Positions 10,149 to 19,439 are shown, counted from the first letter of the stretch. The stretch is DNA of 64,000 bases from Polaromonas glacialis (GCF_000709345.1 NZ_KL448323.1:1016242-1080241), one strand, 5' to 3'. Notes: generated from the sequence alone by a model not told the origin. Program-made: numbers and translations.

Positions 10149-10583
10149 GGAAAAGGTGCTCGGAAAGAAGGCAGGAAGCGAAGACGCCGAAAGCCGGTTG
10201 GGGACTACGACCGGTTGTCGCCAGAACCCGCAAGTTTAAGCCCGGCCCTTTCGGCGCTCGCCTGCGATGCCGGAATGTCCGTCAGGCCGGCATCGGGCAT
10301 TTTATCAGGGTGCTATTGAATACATAGCTGCTTGCGCATATGGGACAAGCGAAAAACCCTGTTTTTACTTGAATTTATCGTTGCTCCTCGTTATGGCCAG
10401 CCTGCGTGCCGACCGAACGCAGCGGCTGTTGATACCGCCTGGCATGCGCTGCTTTGCGGGTCCCGCATCGTCAGACGCTTCTTACTGCTTCTTACTATCA
10501 CTGCGTTGACCCGCCTACGATGGCAGCCTGCAGCTTTCGTTACCGTGGCGGTTTCAACCGGCCTTCTCAGCCAAGGAACAAGC
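10149..10583. other. Intergenic region with one dispersed repeat
   Basis: 435 bp between divergent rhlE and the alcohol dehydrogenase. Contains the repeat copy at 10312-10328. Apparent open frames here are extensions of the dehydrogenase frame with no coding character. Confidence 0.6.
10312..10328. repeat. Dispersed short palindromic repeat
   Basis: Core GCTATTGAATACATAGC followed by TGCTTGCGCATATGGGACAA, the same flank type as the copy near 19620 (TGCTTGCGCATGCCAG). Confidence 0.6.
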
Positions 10584-11745
10584 ATGCTCGCAATGAACTA
10601 CCGTGGCCCTTGCCGGGTGCGCGCAGCGCAAAAATCCGCGCCTTACATCGAGCATCCGGACGATGCCATCGTCCGCGTCAACCGCGCGTGTATTTGCGGA
10701 TCCGACCTGCACCTGTACCACGGCCTGGTGCCCGACACCCGCGTCGGCACCACCTTCGGCCACGAGTTCACCGGCATGGTGGAAGAAGTAGGCTCGGCAG
10801 TACATAAGCTCAAGGTCGGCGACCAGGTGCTGGTGCCGTTCAACGTGTTTTGCGGCGCCTGCTATTTCTGCCAGCGCGAGCTGTACAGCAACTGCCACAA
10901 CGTCAACCCCGAGGCCAGCGCAGTGGGCGGCATCTACGGCTATTCGCGCACGACAGGTGGCTATGACGGCGGCCAGGCCGAATACGTCCGTGTGCCCATG
11001 GCCGATGTCGGCCCGACGGTGATTCCCGCCGACCTGGACCTGGACGATGCGGTGCTGCTGACCGACGCCTACCCCACCGGCTACCAGGCCGCTGAAATGG
11101 GCGGCATCCGCGAAGGCGAGACGGTGGTGGTGTTCGGCGCCGGGCCGGTCGGTATTTTTGCCGCCAAGTCGGCCTGGCTGCTGGGCGCCGGGCGCGTGAT
11201 CGTGGTGGACCATGTCGATTACCGGCTGGAGTTCGTGAAGAACTTCGCCCAGTGTGAAACCGTCAACTTCAAGGAAGTGGACGACATGGCGCTGCACCTC
11301 AAGAAAATGACCGACTCGATGGGTGCCGAAGTCTGCATCGACGCCGTCGGCTGCGAGGCGGCGGGCCAACTTTGCCCAGTCGCTGACCGGCATCAAGCTC
11401 AAGCTGCAGGGCGGCTCGGCCACGGTGCTGCACTGGTGCATCAACTCGGTGCGCAAGGGCGGCAAGGTGTCCATCGTCGGCGTCTATGGCTCGACCTTCA
11501 ATGCGATTCCGATTGGCAACGCGGTCAACAAGGGGCTGACGCTGTGCATGAACCAGGTCAGCGTCAAGCGCCACCTGCCCCGGCTGGTCGAGCACATCCA
11601 GGCCGGCCGCATCAAGCCGGGCGAGGTCATCACGCACCGCATGCCGCTGGAGGAGGTCGCCGATGCGTACTACATGTTCTCCAGCAAGCTCGACAACTGC
11701 ATCAAGACGGTGCTGGTACCGCCGCGTGCCATGGCTTCAACCTGA
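10584..11745 (+). pseudogene. Zinc-dependent alcohol dehydrogenase, frameshifted
   Basis: A medium-chain zinc dehydrogenase related to glutathione-independent formaldehyde dehydrogenases. The first part has CGSDLHLYHG and GHEFTG (catalytic zinc), CGACYFCQRELYSNC (structural zinc cysteines) and VVVFGAGPVGIFAAK (NAD binding). The frame breaks after DAVGCEAAG; the rest, NFAQSLTGIKLKLQGG to VLVPPRAMAST, continues in the next frame to 11745. Removing one C at 11366/11367 restores a continuous protein of about 386 aa. The original frame otherwise reads on without stop into the next gene, which is an artefact. Start ATG 10584 has AAGGAA six bases before it. This is a single-base insertion: a recent mutation or a sequencing error. 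Confidence 0.85.
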
Positions 11746-11759
11746 AGGAGGCGTTTGCC

Positions 11760-12314
11760 ATGGACACCCTCTCCAACACCCCCGATAAGACACGTGAGGT
11801 TCCCCCCCGCTTTGCCCATATCAAGGGCTGGGGCGCTGACCTGGACCATGCGAATCGCCCGGCCTATCCCATGGAGCGAATGCCGGCGCGCCTGGGGGGC
11901 GACCATTCCCACCCGCCGGCGCAGCAGGCGCAGACCGTCGAGATTCTCCAGTCCATCGAGCGGCCGTCGATCACGCCGATCTTTGGAACGCCGCTGCCGC
12001 CCTCGGGCATGAGCGGCATGCTGCGGCGCGCCGCGTTCAAGTACAGCGAAAGCGATCTGCGCCACTGGCTGATGCTGCTGTTTGCCGACCGGGTCAACAT
12101 GGTCGAGGGGTTGGGCGCCGACCTGATGCGCGGCCATGTGCCCAACCTGTTTTCCGAAATGGGCGGCAAGGCCGAGTTCAAGTACAACCGGCAGGCGGCC
12201 ATACAGAAAGCCGTGGTGGTGTCGGCGGTGGTCGGGCTGGGGCTGCTGCTCTGGAGCCAGTCCGGCAGGCGCAGGGACCGGCTGGGTCAGCGCATGAAGG
12301 GCGGCTACTACTGA
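11760..12314 (+). CDS. Hypothetical protein with one C-terminal membrane segment
   Basis: 184 aa. Starts MDTLSNTPDKTREVPPRFAH with a good AAGGAG site about 10 bp upstream. The middle (LRHWLMLLFADRVNMVEGLGADLMRGHVPN) looks helical, and AVVVSAVVGLGLLLW near residues 154-168 is a likely single membrane helix before a basic tail. I do not recognise a domain. It lies 14 bp after the dehydrogenase and is probably in the same transcript, so it may be a partner of that enzyme, but this is inference from position only. Confidence 0.7.
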   Translation: MDTLSNTPDKTREVPPRFAHIKGWGADLDHANRPAYPMERMPARLGGDHSHPPAQQAQTVEILQSIERPSITPIFGTPLPPSGMSGMLRRAAFKYSESDLRHWLMLLFADRVNMVEGLGADLMRGHVPNLFSEMGGKAEFKYNRQAAIQKAVVVSAVVGLGLLLWSQSGRRRDRLGQRMKGGYY

Positions 12315-12452
12315 AAGTGATTTGTGCACCGGGGACGATGACGGCCTGTTCTCCCTGGGGCGAGCGGATCCTTTAGCCCAAGGCAGCGATGCAAGGCATG
12401 AATTCCGGATGGATTGTCTTGCTTGCCATTTTGGCCGATTCCGTTGCTGAGC

Positions 12453-12466
12453 TTGACCAGGATCAA
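12453..12466. promoter_or_regulatory. FNR/ANR-type box upstream of ubiU
   Basis: TTGACCAGGATCAA matches the FNR consensus TTGAT-N4-ATCAA in nine of ten arm positions. It lies 77 bp before the ubiU ATG, a usual place for activation. FNR control of ubiUV is known in Escherichia coli, which fits an anaerobic role for this block. Confidence 0.7.
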
Positions 12467-12543
12467 GGCGGCTGAACGTGCCAGCACATATTCTTGGCGG
12501 CTGCGACAAATCCGTCGCGACTTGTCGTAAAACATGGATAAGC

Positions 12544-13611
12544 ATGGCATCTTTTATTCGTAAACCCGGTTCCGACTTGCCGGCAAACGCTGCGGCGCCC
12601 GATACCAATCCTTTTGAACTGGTCTGCCCGGCCGGCAGCCTGCCGGCGCTCAAGGCGGCGGTTGACAACGGCGCCAGCTGCGTTTACCTGGGTCTTCGCG
12701 ATGCCACCAATGCACGCAACTTTGCCGGACTGAACTTCGACGAGGCGGCCATTGCCACCGGCATCCAGTACGCCCATGCGCGTGGCTGCAAGGTGTTCAT
12801 GGCGCTCAATACCTATCCGCAGGCATCCAATCCCGGACTGTGGCGCGCCGCGCTGGACAAGGCGGCGGACCTGGGCATGGACGCGGTCATCCTGGCCGAT
12901 CCGGGGCTGATGCAGTACGCTGCCGCGCATTACCCCGGCCTGCGGCTGCACCTGTCGGTGCAGGGCTCGGCGACCAATTTTGACGCGATCAACTTCTACC
13001 GCGAGCAGTTCGGCGTGGTGCGCGCCGTGCTGCCGCGCGTGCTGTCGCTGACGCAGGTGCAGCAGGTGATCGAAAAGACGCCGGTCGAGATCGAGGTGTT
13101 CGGCTTTGGCAGCCTGTGCGTGATGGTCGAGGGCCGCTGCGCGCTGTCGTCGTACGTGACGGGCGAGTCGCCCAACACCCACGGCGTGTGCTCGCCGGCC
13201 AGGGCGGTGCGCTGGCAGCAAACGCCCAAGGGCCTGGAGTCGCGACTGAACGGCGTGCTGATCGACCGCTACGCCGATGGCGAGAACGCCGGCTATCCCA
13301 CGCTGTGCAAGGGGCGCTTCGATGTCGGCGAAGATGAAAACTACTACGCCATTGAAGAGCCCACCAGCCTGAATACGCTCGAACTGCTGCCGCAGCTGAT
13401 GAAGATGGGCGTGCGTGCCCTCAAGATAGAAGGCCGGCAGCGCAGCCCTGCCTATGTTGCGCAAGTCACGAAGACCTGGCGCGAGGCCATCGACCATTGC
13501 AGCGCCAACCTGCAACGCTATGCCCCCAAGCCGGCCTGGATGTCCAGCCTGGACAAGCTGGCCGAAGGCCAGCAGCACACGCTGGGCGCTTACCACAGGC
13601 CCTGGAAATGA
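12544..13611 (+). CDS. ubiU: Oxygen-independent ubiquinone hydroxylation protein UbiU (peptidase U32 family)
   Basis: U32-family protein. FELVCPAGSLPALKAAVDNGASCVYLGLRDATNARNF is the family opening, and VFGFGSLCVMVEGRCALSSYVTGESPN plus NTHGVCSPARAVRW carry cysteines that, with GYPTLCKG further on, match the four that bind the 4Fe-4S cluster in UbiU. With UbiV it hydroxylates the ubiquinone ring without oxygen. I start at ATG 12544 (MASFIRKPGSD); the frame is open to 12478 but shows no family sequence there. The stop overlaps an ATG of the ubiV frame. Confidence 0.92.
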   Translation: MASFIRKPGSDLPANAAAPDTNPFELVCPAGSLPALKAAVDNGASCVYLGLRDATNARNFAGLNFDEAAIATGIQYAHARGCKVFMALNTYPQASNPGLWRAALDKAADLGMDAVILADPGLMQYAAAHYPGLRLHLSVQGSATNFDAINFYREQFGVVRAVLPRVLSLTQVQQVIEKTPVEIEVFGFGSLCVMVEGRCALSSYVTGESPNTHGVCSPARAVRWQQTPKGLESRLNGVLIDRYADGENAGYPTLCKGRFDVGEDENYYAIEEPTSLNTLELLPQLMKMGVRALKIEGRQRSPAYVAQVTKTWREAIDHCSANLQRYAPKPAWMSSLDKLAEGQQHTLGAYHRPWK

Positions 13612-13622
13612 TAGCGAACCCC

Positions 13623-14519
13623 ATGATGAAAATTGCCCTTGGTCCGATTCAGTACTACTGGCCGCGCGATACCGTCTTCAGCTTTTACGAGGCCATGGCC
13701 AGCATGCCGGTCGATGTGGTGTATCTCGGCGAAACCGTCTGCTCGCGCCGCCATGAGTTGCGCCTGGCCGACTGGCTGGACATTGCCGCCCGGCTGCAAA
13801 ACGCTGGCAAGGAAGTCGTGCTGTCCACGCAGGTGCTGCTTGAATCGGGCAGCGAAGTCGCCACCATGCACAAGATTGCGGCCAACGGCCGTTTCCTGGT
13901 CGAAGCCAACGACATGGGCGCGGTGCAGCGGCTGGCGGGCACGCTCCCGTTCGTGGCCGGGCCGCAACTCAACCTTTACAACCTGCCTTCGCTGCAGTGG
14001 ATGGCTTCGCTGGGCGCTGTCCGCTGGGTCATGCCGCTGGAGATGAAGCGTGACGACCTGGCCATCCTGCAGCAGGGCCGGCCGGGCGGGCTGCAGACCG
14101 AGGTGTTCGCCTATGGCCGCATGCCGCTGGCCTTCTCGGCGCGCTGCTTCACCGCGCGGCACCGCAACCTGCCCAAGGACGATTGCCGCTTCAGCTGCCT
14201 GGACCATCCGGACGGCCTGCTGCTCAAGACGCGCGAAAGCGAAGAATTCCTGGTCATCAATGGCACCCAGACCCAGTCTTCACGGGTCTACAACCTGATC
14301 GATTCCCTGGACGAAATGAAAGCGCTGGGTGTCGATGTGCTGCGCCTGAGTCCGCAGGCACGGCACATGCCTGACATCATTGCCTTGTTCGATCAGGCCC
14401 GAAGGCAGGTGCTGGCGCCGCATGAAGCGCTGGCGCGCACCGGGCCGCTCATGCCCGGGCAGGGCTGCAACGGGTACTGGCGCGGCCGCCCAGGGCTTGA
14501 ACAACACCATGTGGCCTGA
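13623..14519 (+). CDS. ubiV: Oxygen-independent ubiquinone hydroxylation protein UbiV (peptidase U32 family)
   Basis: The second U32 protein of the pair, about 298 aa: MKIALGPIQYYWPRDTVFSFYE, VVYLGETVCSRRHELR, then ARCFTARHRNLPKDDCRFSCLDHPDG, which supplies three of the cluster-binding cysteines, with the first in ETVCSRR. UbiU and UbiV form a heterodimer with two 4Fe-4S clusters. ATG 13623 gives MMKIALGP; an in-frame ATG at 13608 overlapping the ubiU stop (ATGA) would add five residues and cannot be excluded. Three bases separate its stop from ubiT. Confidence 0.92.
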   Translation: MMKIALGPIQYYWPRDTVFSFYEAMASMPVDVVYLGETVCSRRHELRLADWLDIAARLQNAGKEVVLSTQVLLESGSEVATMHKIAANGRFLVEANDMGAVQRLAGTLPFVAGPQLNLYNLPSLQWMASLGAVRWVMPLEMKRDDLAILQQGRPGGLQTEVFAYGRMPLAFSARCFTARHRNLPKDDCRFSCLDHPDGLLLKTRESEEFLVINGTQTQSSRVYNLIDSLDEMKALGVDVLRLSPQARHMPDIIALFDQARRQVLAPHEALARTGPLMPGQGCNGYWRGRPGLEQHHVA

Positions 14520-14522
14520 CGA

Positions 14523-15050
14523 ATGACCACTGCCTGGACCGAAATGACGACACTCCCTGCTTTTGAATTGCCCCAGTCCATGGGCGCCATCCTGTCCAGT
14601 CTGCCCGCCTACCCGGGCTCGCTGCTGCTCGTGGGCGCGCTCAATCTGGTCCTGGCCAGACAACTTCCTGACGATGTGCGCCAGCGGGTGCTGGGCAGAA
14701 AATTGCGCATCCATGTGCGTGACGCACGCCTGACCTTTGACTTTTCCTGGAACGGCCGGTGCTTTGCGGCCTGCCCGAAACAGCAGGCTACCGACCTGAC
14801 GCTCAGCGCGACAGTCCATGACTTCGTGCGTCTGGCGCAGCGCCTCGAAGACCCGGACACCCTGTTTTTCAGCCGCCGCCTGTCCATCGAGGGCGATACC
14901 GAACTGGGCCTGGTGATCAAGAACGCGCTCGATGCACTGGAGCTGCCGGTGTTCGACCCGCGCCAGTGGACGCCGCCCCAGGTGCTGGCACGGCTGGGCA
15001 TGTGGGGCAGATCCATGGCCGCAGCGCGCCACCCGGACAACAGGCCATGA
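14523..15050 (+). CDS. ubiT: Ubiquinone accessory factor UbiT (SCP2 sterol-carrier domain)
   Basis: 175 aa with an SCP2-like lipid-binding domain: ARQLPDDVRQRVLGRKLRIHV, ADLTL-like TDLTLSATVHDFVRLAQ and DPDTLFFSRRLSIEGDTELGL, the last being the most conserved SCP2 stretch. UbiT is needed, with UbiU and UbiV, for ubiquinone synthesis without oxygen and probably presents the polyprenyl intermediate to the enzymes. The stop overlaps the next ATG (ATGA), so the block ubiUVT-DGC-ubiX appears translationally coupled. Confidence 0.92.
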   Translation: MTTAWTEMTTLPAFELPQSMGAILSSLPAYPGSLLLVGALNLVLARQLPDDVRQRVLGRKLRIHVRDARLTFDFSWNGRCFAACPKQQATDLTLSATVHDFVRLAQRLEDPDTLFFSRRLSIEGDTELGLVIKNALDALELPVFDPRQWTPPQVLARLGMWGRSMAAARHPDNRP

Positions 15051-15505
15051 ACGCAGCCGTCAAAAAGCCGCTGGTCTATTCCTGCTCGGGCTGCTCCAGC
15101 GCCGCGCAAATGGCCAACCATGTCGCGGTGCGGCTTGACCGCAGCGCAGTAGCCGAGATGTCATGCATTGCCGGCATTGGCGGCGATGTGCCCAGCCTGC
15201 TGAAGACGGCGCGTTCGGGTCGGCCGATTGTCGCGCTCGACGGCTGCGCGCTGGTCTGCGTGAAAAGCAGCCTGGCGCGCCACGGCATCACCCCCCAGCG
15301 GCATTACCAGTTGCAGGAATACGGCGTCAAAAAGCGCCAGCATGAAGACTTCGACCCGCAACAGGCTGCCCTGGTGCTGGAACGCGTCAGTGCCGATCTG
15401 CTGGCCCAGCCCTTCGGCCCGCCTGCATGCCTTGACACGCCAGCGGGGGCCAGCAGCATCGATCTGCAGCCTGACCGCCACGCACCGAACGTCGCTGCCG
15501 CATGA
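15047..15505 (+). CDS. DGC-domain putative zinc-binding protein
   Basis: 152 aa. LVYSCSGCSSAAQMANHVA (CxxC), then MSCIAGIGG and PIVALDGCALVCVKSSLARHG, the Asp-Gly-Cys motif that names the DGC family (putative zinc-binding). HYQLQEYGVKKRQHEDFD completes the domain; the last 40 residues look disordered. No function is established for the family that I know of. It is sandwiched between ubiT (ATGA overlap) and ubiX (4-bp overlap), which suggests a role in the same anaerobic quinone pathway, perhaps in metal or cluster supply. That role is inference. Confidence 0.85.
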   Translation: MNAAVKKPLVYSCSGCSSAAQMANHVAVRLDRSAVAEMSCIAGIGGDVPSLLKTARSGRPIVALDGCALVCVKSSLARHGITPQRHYQLQEYGVKKRQHEDFDPQQAALVLERVSADLLAQPFGPPACLDTPAGASSIDLQPDRHAPNVAAA

Positions 15506-16119
15506 ACCGCGCCAGCGAAGCTGTATCTTCACCGCGCCGCTTCATCGTTGCCATCTCGGGCGCCAGTGGCGCCGTGTACGGCGTGCGGTTGCTGCAAGCG
15601 CTGCGGAACCGCCCCGGCATTGAATCGCATCTGGTGGTGTCCAGCGCCGGCTGGCGCAACATCGAGCTGGAACTGGGACTGGACATGGACCGCGCCACCA
15701 TCGAGGGCATGGCCGGCCAGGTGCATGACGTGCGCGATGTGGGCGCCTCGATCGCCAGTGGCTCGTTTGACTGCCACGGCATGGTGATCGCGCCCTGCTC
15801 GATGCGCACGCTCGCCGCCGTGGCGAACGGGCTGGGCGACAACCTGCTGACGCGTGCGGCCGATGTGATGCTCAAGGAGCGACGCCGCCTGGTGCTGCTG
15901 GTGCGCGAGTCGCCGCTGCACCTGGCGCATCTGCGCAACATGGTCAGCGTCACCGAAATGGGCGGCATTGTGTGTCCGCCGATGCCCGCGTTCTACCTGC
16001 AGCCGAAAACCCTTGGCGACATCGTCAACCACAGCGTGGCCCGCGCGCTCGATCTGCTGGGGATCTCACACACGCTGTCGCCGAGCTGGGAGGGCGCCGG
16101 ACTTGCGCAGTCCGCCTGA
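15502..16119 (+). CDS. ubiX: Flavin prenyltransferase UbiX
   Basis: 205 aa. FIVAISGASGAVYGVRLLQAL is the FMN phosphate-binding opening of the UbiX/Pad1 family, DCHGMVIAPCSMRTLAAVANGLGDNLLTRAADVMLKERR is the most conserved core, and MPAFYLQPKTLGDIVNH is the C-terminal motif. It joins dimethylallyl phosphate to FMN to make prenylated FMN, the cofactor of UbiD. It overlaps the DGC gene by 4 bp and precedes ubiD by 93 bp. Confidence 0.96.
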   Translation: MNRASEAVSSPRRFIVAISGASGAVYGVRLLQALRNRPGIESHLVVSSAGWRNIELELGLDMDRATIEGMAGQVHDVRDVGASIASGSFDCHGMVIAPCSMRTLAAVANGLGDNLLTRAADVMLKERRRLVLLVRESPLHLAHLRNMVSVTEMGGIVCPPMPAFYLQPKTLGDIVNHSVARALDLLGISHTLSPSWEGAGLAQSA

Positions 16120-16147
16120 GTCTTTCAGCGCTGAAGATTGCGAAATT

Positions 16148-16164
16148 GCTACTATAAAAATAGC
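16148..16164. repeat. Dispersed short palindromic repeat
   Basis: Core GCTACTATAAAAATAGC between ubiX and ubiD, followed by AAGCAATACTGTCGGGCG, which resembles the GCAATACTGACGGGCG flank of the copy at 26634. Confidence 0.6.
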
Positions 16165-16212
16165 TAAATAAGCAATACTGTCGGGCGGATAAGCCACTTT
16201 TAATACATAAAC

Positions 16213-17697
16213 ATGCCCTACCACGACCTGCGCGACTTCATCACCCAGCTTGAGCAGGCCGGCGAGTTGCGCCGCGTCAGCCAACCGGTTTCGCCGCACC
16301 TGGAAATGACCGCCCTGTGCGACCGCGTCCTGCGCGCTGGCGGTCCGGCCTTGCTGTTCGAGCGGCCCACCGGCCACGCAATGCCCGTGCTTGCCAACCT
16401 GTTCGGCACGCCGGCCAGGGTGGCGCGCGCCATGGGCGTGGCCGACCTGCGCGGCTTGCGCACGTTTGGCGAACTTCTCGCCGCGCTCAAGGAGCCCGAG
16501 CCACCCAGGGGGCTGCGTGACATGCTCGGCATGGGCGGCATGCTGAAGACGTTGTGGAACATGACGCCCCGGGAATGCAGCTCGGCGCCGTGCCAGCAGG
16601 TCGTCTGGGAGGGAAGCGACGTGGCCCTGGCGCGCCTGCCAGTGCAGCACTGCTGGCCGGGCGACGTCGCCCCGCTCATCACCTGGGGCCTGGTCATCAC
16701 CCAGGGTCCGCACAAGGCGCGGCAGAACCTGGGTATCTACCGCCAGCAGGTGCTCTCGCGCAACCAGCTCGTCATGCGCTGGCTTGCGCACCGGGGCGGC
16801 GCGCAGGATTTTCGCGACCATGGCCTCGCGCATCCCGGCCAGCCTTATCCGGTCGCGGTGGCCTTGGGCGCCGACCCCGCAACCATTCTGGGCGCCGTCA
16901 CGCCGGTGCCCGACAGCCTGTCCGAATACCAGTTTGCCGGCCTGCTGCGCGGCGCCCGCACCGAGGTCGTGAAGGCCCTTGGCGTGCCGCTGCGCGTCCC
17001 GGCCTCGGCCGAGATCGTGCTCGAAGGCCACATCCAGCCCGATGCCGGCCACAAGAGCGGCTACCAGCATGCCCTGGAAGGCCCCTTCGGCGACCACACC
17101 GGCTACTACAACGAACAGGCCGAGTTTCCGGTGTTCACCGTGGACCGCATCACGCTGCGGCGCGATGCGATCTACCACTCGACCTACACCGGCAAGCCGC
17201 CCGATGAGCCGGCCGTGCTCGGCATGGCGCTGAACGAATTGTTCATTCCGCTACTGCAGCGCCAGTTTCCCGAAATCCTTGATTTTTACCTGCCGCCCGA
17301 GGCCTGCAGCTATCGCATGGCGGTGGTGCGGATCAAGAAGGCCTATCCCGGCCATGCCCGGCGCGTGATGATGGGCGTGTGGAGCCATTTGCGCCAGTTC
17401 ATGTACACCAAGTTCATCGTCGTGGTCGATGACGATGTCGATGCGCGCGACTGGCGCGAAGTGATCTGGGCCATCACCACGCGCATGGACCCGGTGCGCG
17501 ACACCATGCTGGTCGAGAACACGCCGATCGACTACCTCGACTTCGCCTCGCCGGTCAGCGGGCTGGGAAGCAAGATGGGGCTGGACGCGACCAACAAGTG
17601 GCCGGGCGAAACCCAGCGCGAATGGGGCCGGACCATCGCCATGGATGCCGGGGTGAAGGCACGCATGGACATCCTCTTTGAGTCGCTGGGGCTCTGA
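16213..17697 (+). CDS. ubiD: 4-hydroxy-3-polyprenylbenzoate decarboxylase UbiD
   Basis: 494 aa, the length of E. coli Ubi[23 protein letters not shown] opens the protein, [16 protein letters not shown] and [13 protein letters not shown] lie in the prenyl-FMN and Mn2+ site, and [10 protein letters not shown] plus [18 protein letters not shown] hold the conserved catalytic glutamates. It removes the ring carboxylate from polyprenyl-4-hydroxybenzoate using the cofactor made by UbiX, and needs no oxygen. It completes the ubiUVT-DGC-ubiXD block. The repeat at 16148 separates it from ubiX, so it could also have its own promoter. Confidence 0.96.
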   Translation: MPYHDLRDFITQLEQAGELRRVSQPVSPHLEMTALCDRVLRAGGPALLFERPTGHAMPVLANLFGTPARVARAMGVADLRGLRTFGELLAALKEPEPPRGLRDMLGMGGMLKTLWNMTPRECSSAPCQQVVWEGSDVALARLPVQHCWPGDVAPLITWGLVITQGPHKARQNLGIYRQQVLSRNQLVMRWLAHRGGAQDFRDHGLAHPGQPYPVAVALGADPATILGAVTPVPDSLSEYQFAGLLRGARTEVVKALGVPLRVPASAEIVLEGHIQPDAGHKSGYQHALEGPFGDHTGYYNEQAEFPVFTVDRITLRRDAIYHSTYTGKPPDEPAVLGMALNELFIPLLQRQFPEILDFYLPPEACSYRMAVVRIKKAYPGHARRVMMGVWSHLRQFMYTKFIVVVDDDVDARDWREVIWAITTRMDPVRDTMLVENTPIDYLDFASPVSGLGSKMGLDATNKWPGETQREWGRTIAMDAGVKARMDILFESLGL

Positions 17698-17795
17698 GGC
17701 GAAGTGGGCTCGCTTCGTGCGAACAGACCCGTGGAATCAACGGTCATTGCGAGACGGTCGATGCTGCCGAAAAAGGGCCAAAGGCCGCAAGGCGT

Positions 17796-18575
17796 CTAGC
17801 GGCACATGCCGTAGCCGCCAGTTTCCAGGTGGAAGTGGTCGCGGTGCACCGCGTTGTAGTCGGGGCCGAGCACGCCGTTGAAAAACCGGCAGGCACCGCT
17901 GTGCGCATCGGTGAGCATCCGCGCTTGCGGACTTGGGGCTGAACCGGCAGCAGCGTCCGGCCAGTTTTTCAGCACCGTGATCTTCTGGCCGTTTTCCAGC
18001 GTGAAGCCGGCAATGTCCAGCGCATTGGCCGTGGCATGCCGGCTCCGCGAGCCGCCCGGCGCATCGGGCGGCGCGCCTTCGCCACGGTTGACGTTGCGGC
18101 AGGCGTAACTGCCCAGGTGGTCAATGGCTGCCACGCGCTGGCCGAAATGCTGCTGCGCGCTGGCCTGCAGCGCATGCTTTTCCCACATGAAAAACGACAG
18201 CGCCATCGGACAGCTGAGCGACAGCGGCGCGCCGATGCGAATGCCTGCGCTTCTCAATCGCACGGCATTTTCAAAGCCGCAGCCCGGTGCCGTGACGCGG
18301 TCGGGCAGCACGTCGTACTGCATTCCGGTCTGCGCCAGCGCAGCCAGGCATTGGCCAGGGTCGCTGCGCGCGCGCGAGAGTTTGTAGGGCGTCAGCGGGT
18401 TCGGCGTCGCCATGACATCAAGCGGCGCCCAGGGGTTGAACCGGTCGGGAATCACCAGGCGCCCGCTGTAAGACCCATAAGCTGCCGCAGCGACAAGACT
18501 CCATAGAACGACCGCGATCCAGTGCGACTTGCGCGGCCGGTCATGCAGATCAGAAGGAGAAGGGCGAAGAGGCAT
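17796..18575 (-). CDS. Extensin-like C-terminal domain protein, membrane-anchored
   Basis: 259 aa. A membrane helix lies near residues 18-35 (SHWIAVVLWSLVAAAAYG). The C-terminal domain has the SRHATANALDIAGF and HRDHFHLE histidine/aspartate motifs of the extensin-like/LAS metallopeptidase fold, and conserved cysteines (GQCLAAL, APGCGFENA, LSCPMAL, ACRNVNRG, GACRFF, GMCR). Proteins of this type are thought to act on peptidoglycan in the periplasm; the exact bond cut is unknown here. Convergent with ubiD, monocistronic. Confidence 0.85.
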   Translation of the reverse strand: MPLRPSPSDLHDRPRKSHWIAVVLWSLVAAAAYGSYSGRLVIPDRFNPWAPLDVMATPNPLTPYKLSRARSDPGQCLAALAQTGMQYDVLPDRVTAPGCGFENAVRLRSAGIRIGAPLSLSCPMALSFFMWEKHALQASAQQHFGQRVAAIDHLGSYACRNVNRGEGAPPDAPGGSRSRHATANALDIAGFTLENGQKITVLKNWPDAAAGSAPSPQARMLTDAHSGACRFFNGVLGPDYNAVHRDHFHLETGGYGMCR

Positions 18576-18908
18576 TGTTTTTTTCTTGACGTCCGTAGAG
18601 CGGCACGGATATTTGTATCACGGCGAAAGTTGTGTGGCCCGGCATGTCTTTATGGAATGTGAAAAATTTTCGATGCACCGCTGTTTGCATCAGCGTGGTC
18701 AGCCGCCCATCCTTGCATTTCACTGTGCCGGCGGGAAGCTGTTTTCCCTGTATCAGCCGCCATGCTGTGATGATCTGCAGCTCGTGAAAAGGTTCAGGCC
18801 AGATGGCTCGTTCAAGCGCCGGCAAGCTGTCGGCGAATGGCCTGATGCATGGGTCGGCAGACGGGCCAAAGTTTTGTAGACTGATATCTTTAAGGGAAAT
18901 GCACCTTT
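18576..18908. other. Intergenic region, nothing recognised
   Basis: 333 bp between divergent genes. Open frames in it have no family sequence and no ribosome binding site. I see no repeat or hairpin worth calling. Confidence 0.5.
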
Positions 18909-19439
18909 ATGGCCGTTTATAAAAAAACAGAAAAGGGCATGAATGAACTGCTGGCCCCCACGCCCGGCATTGATGCAAGGCTGGTCAGTGTGCTGATCCT
19001 GGTGGACGGCGTCCGGGACTCGGCGGAAGTCAACCGGCTGGCCCAAGAATTCAACCTGCCGGTCGATGCGCTGGAGATTTTGTTTCACGGCGGCTTCATC
19101 GACCGCAAATTCAAGGGCAGCGCCGCCGCACCCGCCGAAGTCAAAACACCCACCCCTGCCGAGCCGGTGGCGCCCGAAAAAGCGACGGCCACCAGCAAGC
19201 TTGAAAAATTCAACGCGCTGTATTCCTATCTGGTCGAGGAAACCAGGGCCTTGCTGGGGCTTCGCGGCTTCATCCACCAGCTTCGCATTGAACGGGCCTC
19301 AACGCTGATGGAACTGAAGGCCTTGATCGAGCCGATTGGCAAGACGATTGAAAAAAAGCACGGCTTTGAAATGGCGAGGAATTTCATGCGTGAAAGCGAG
19401 CGGCTGGCCGTTGCGGCGATTGCCGAGCGTGACATCTAG
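18909..19439 (+). CDS. Hypothetical protein with helical C-terminal half
   Basis: 176 aa, no recognised domain. The N-terminal part (MNELLAPTPGIDARLVSVLILVDGVRDSAEVNRLAQEFNLPVD) looks like a small winged-helix or helical domain. A Pro/Ala linker lies around residues 72-95, and the C-terminal half (KFNALYSYLVEETRALLGLRGF onwards) is predicted helical. No signal peptide or membrane segment. It resembles proteins with a response-control linker, but I do not assign a function. Confidence 0.6.
   Translation: MAVYKKTEKGMNELLAPTPGIDARLVSVLILVDGVRDSAEVNRLAQEFNLPVDALEILFHGGFIDRKFKGSAAAPAEVKTPTPAEPVAPEKATATSKLEKFNALYSYLVEETRALLGLRGFIHQLRIERASTLMELKALIEPIGKTIEKKHGFEMARNFMRESERLAVAAIAERDI

Noticed and set aside
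10332-12314. One 660-residue open frame joining the dehydrogenase and the next gene
   Set aside because: The frame passes through an evident frameshift; the middle part has no coding character. Called as a pseudogene plus a separate gene.
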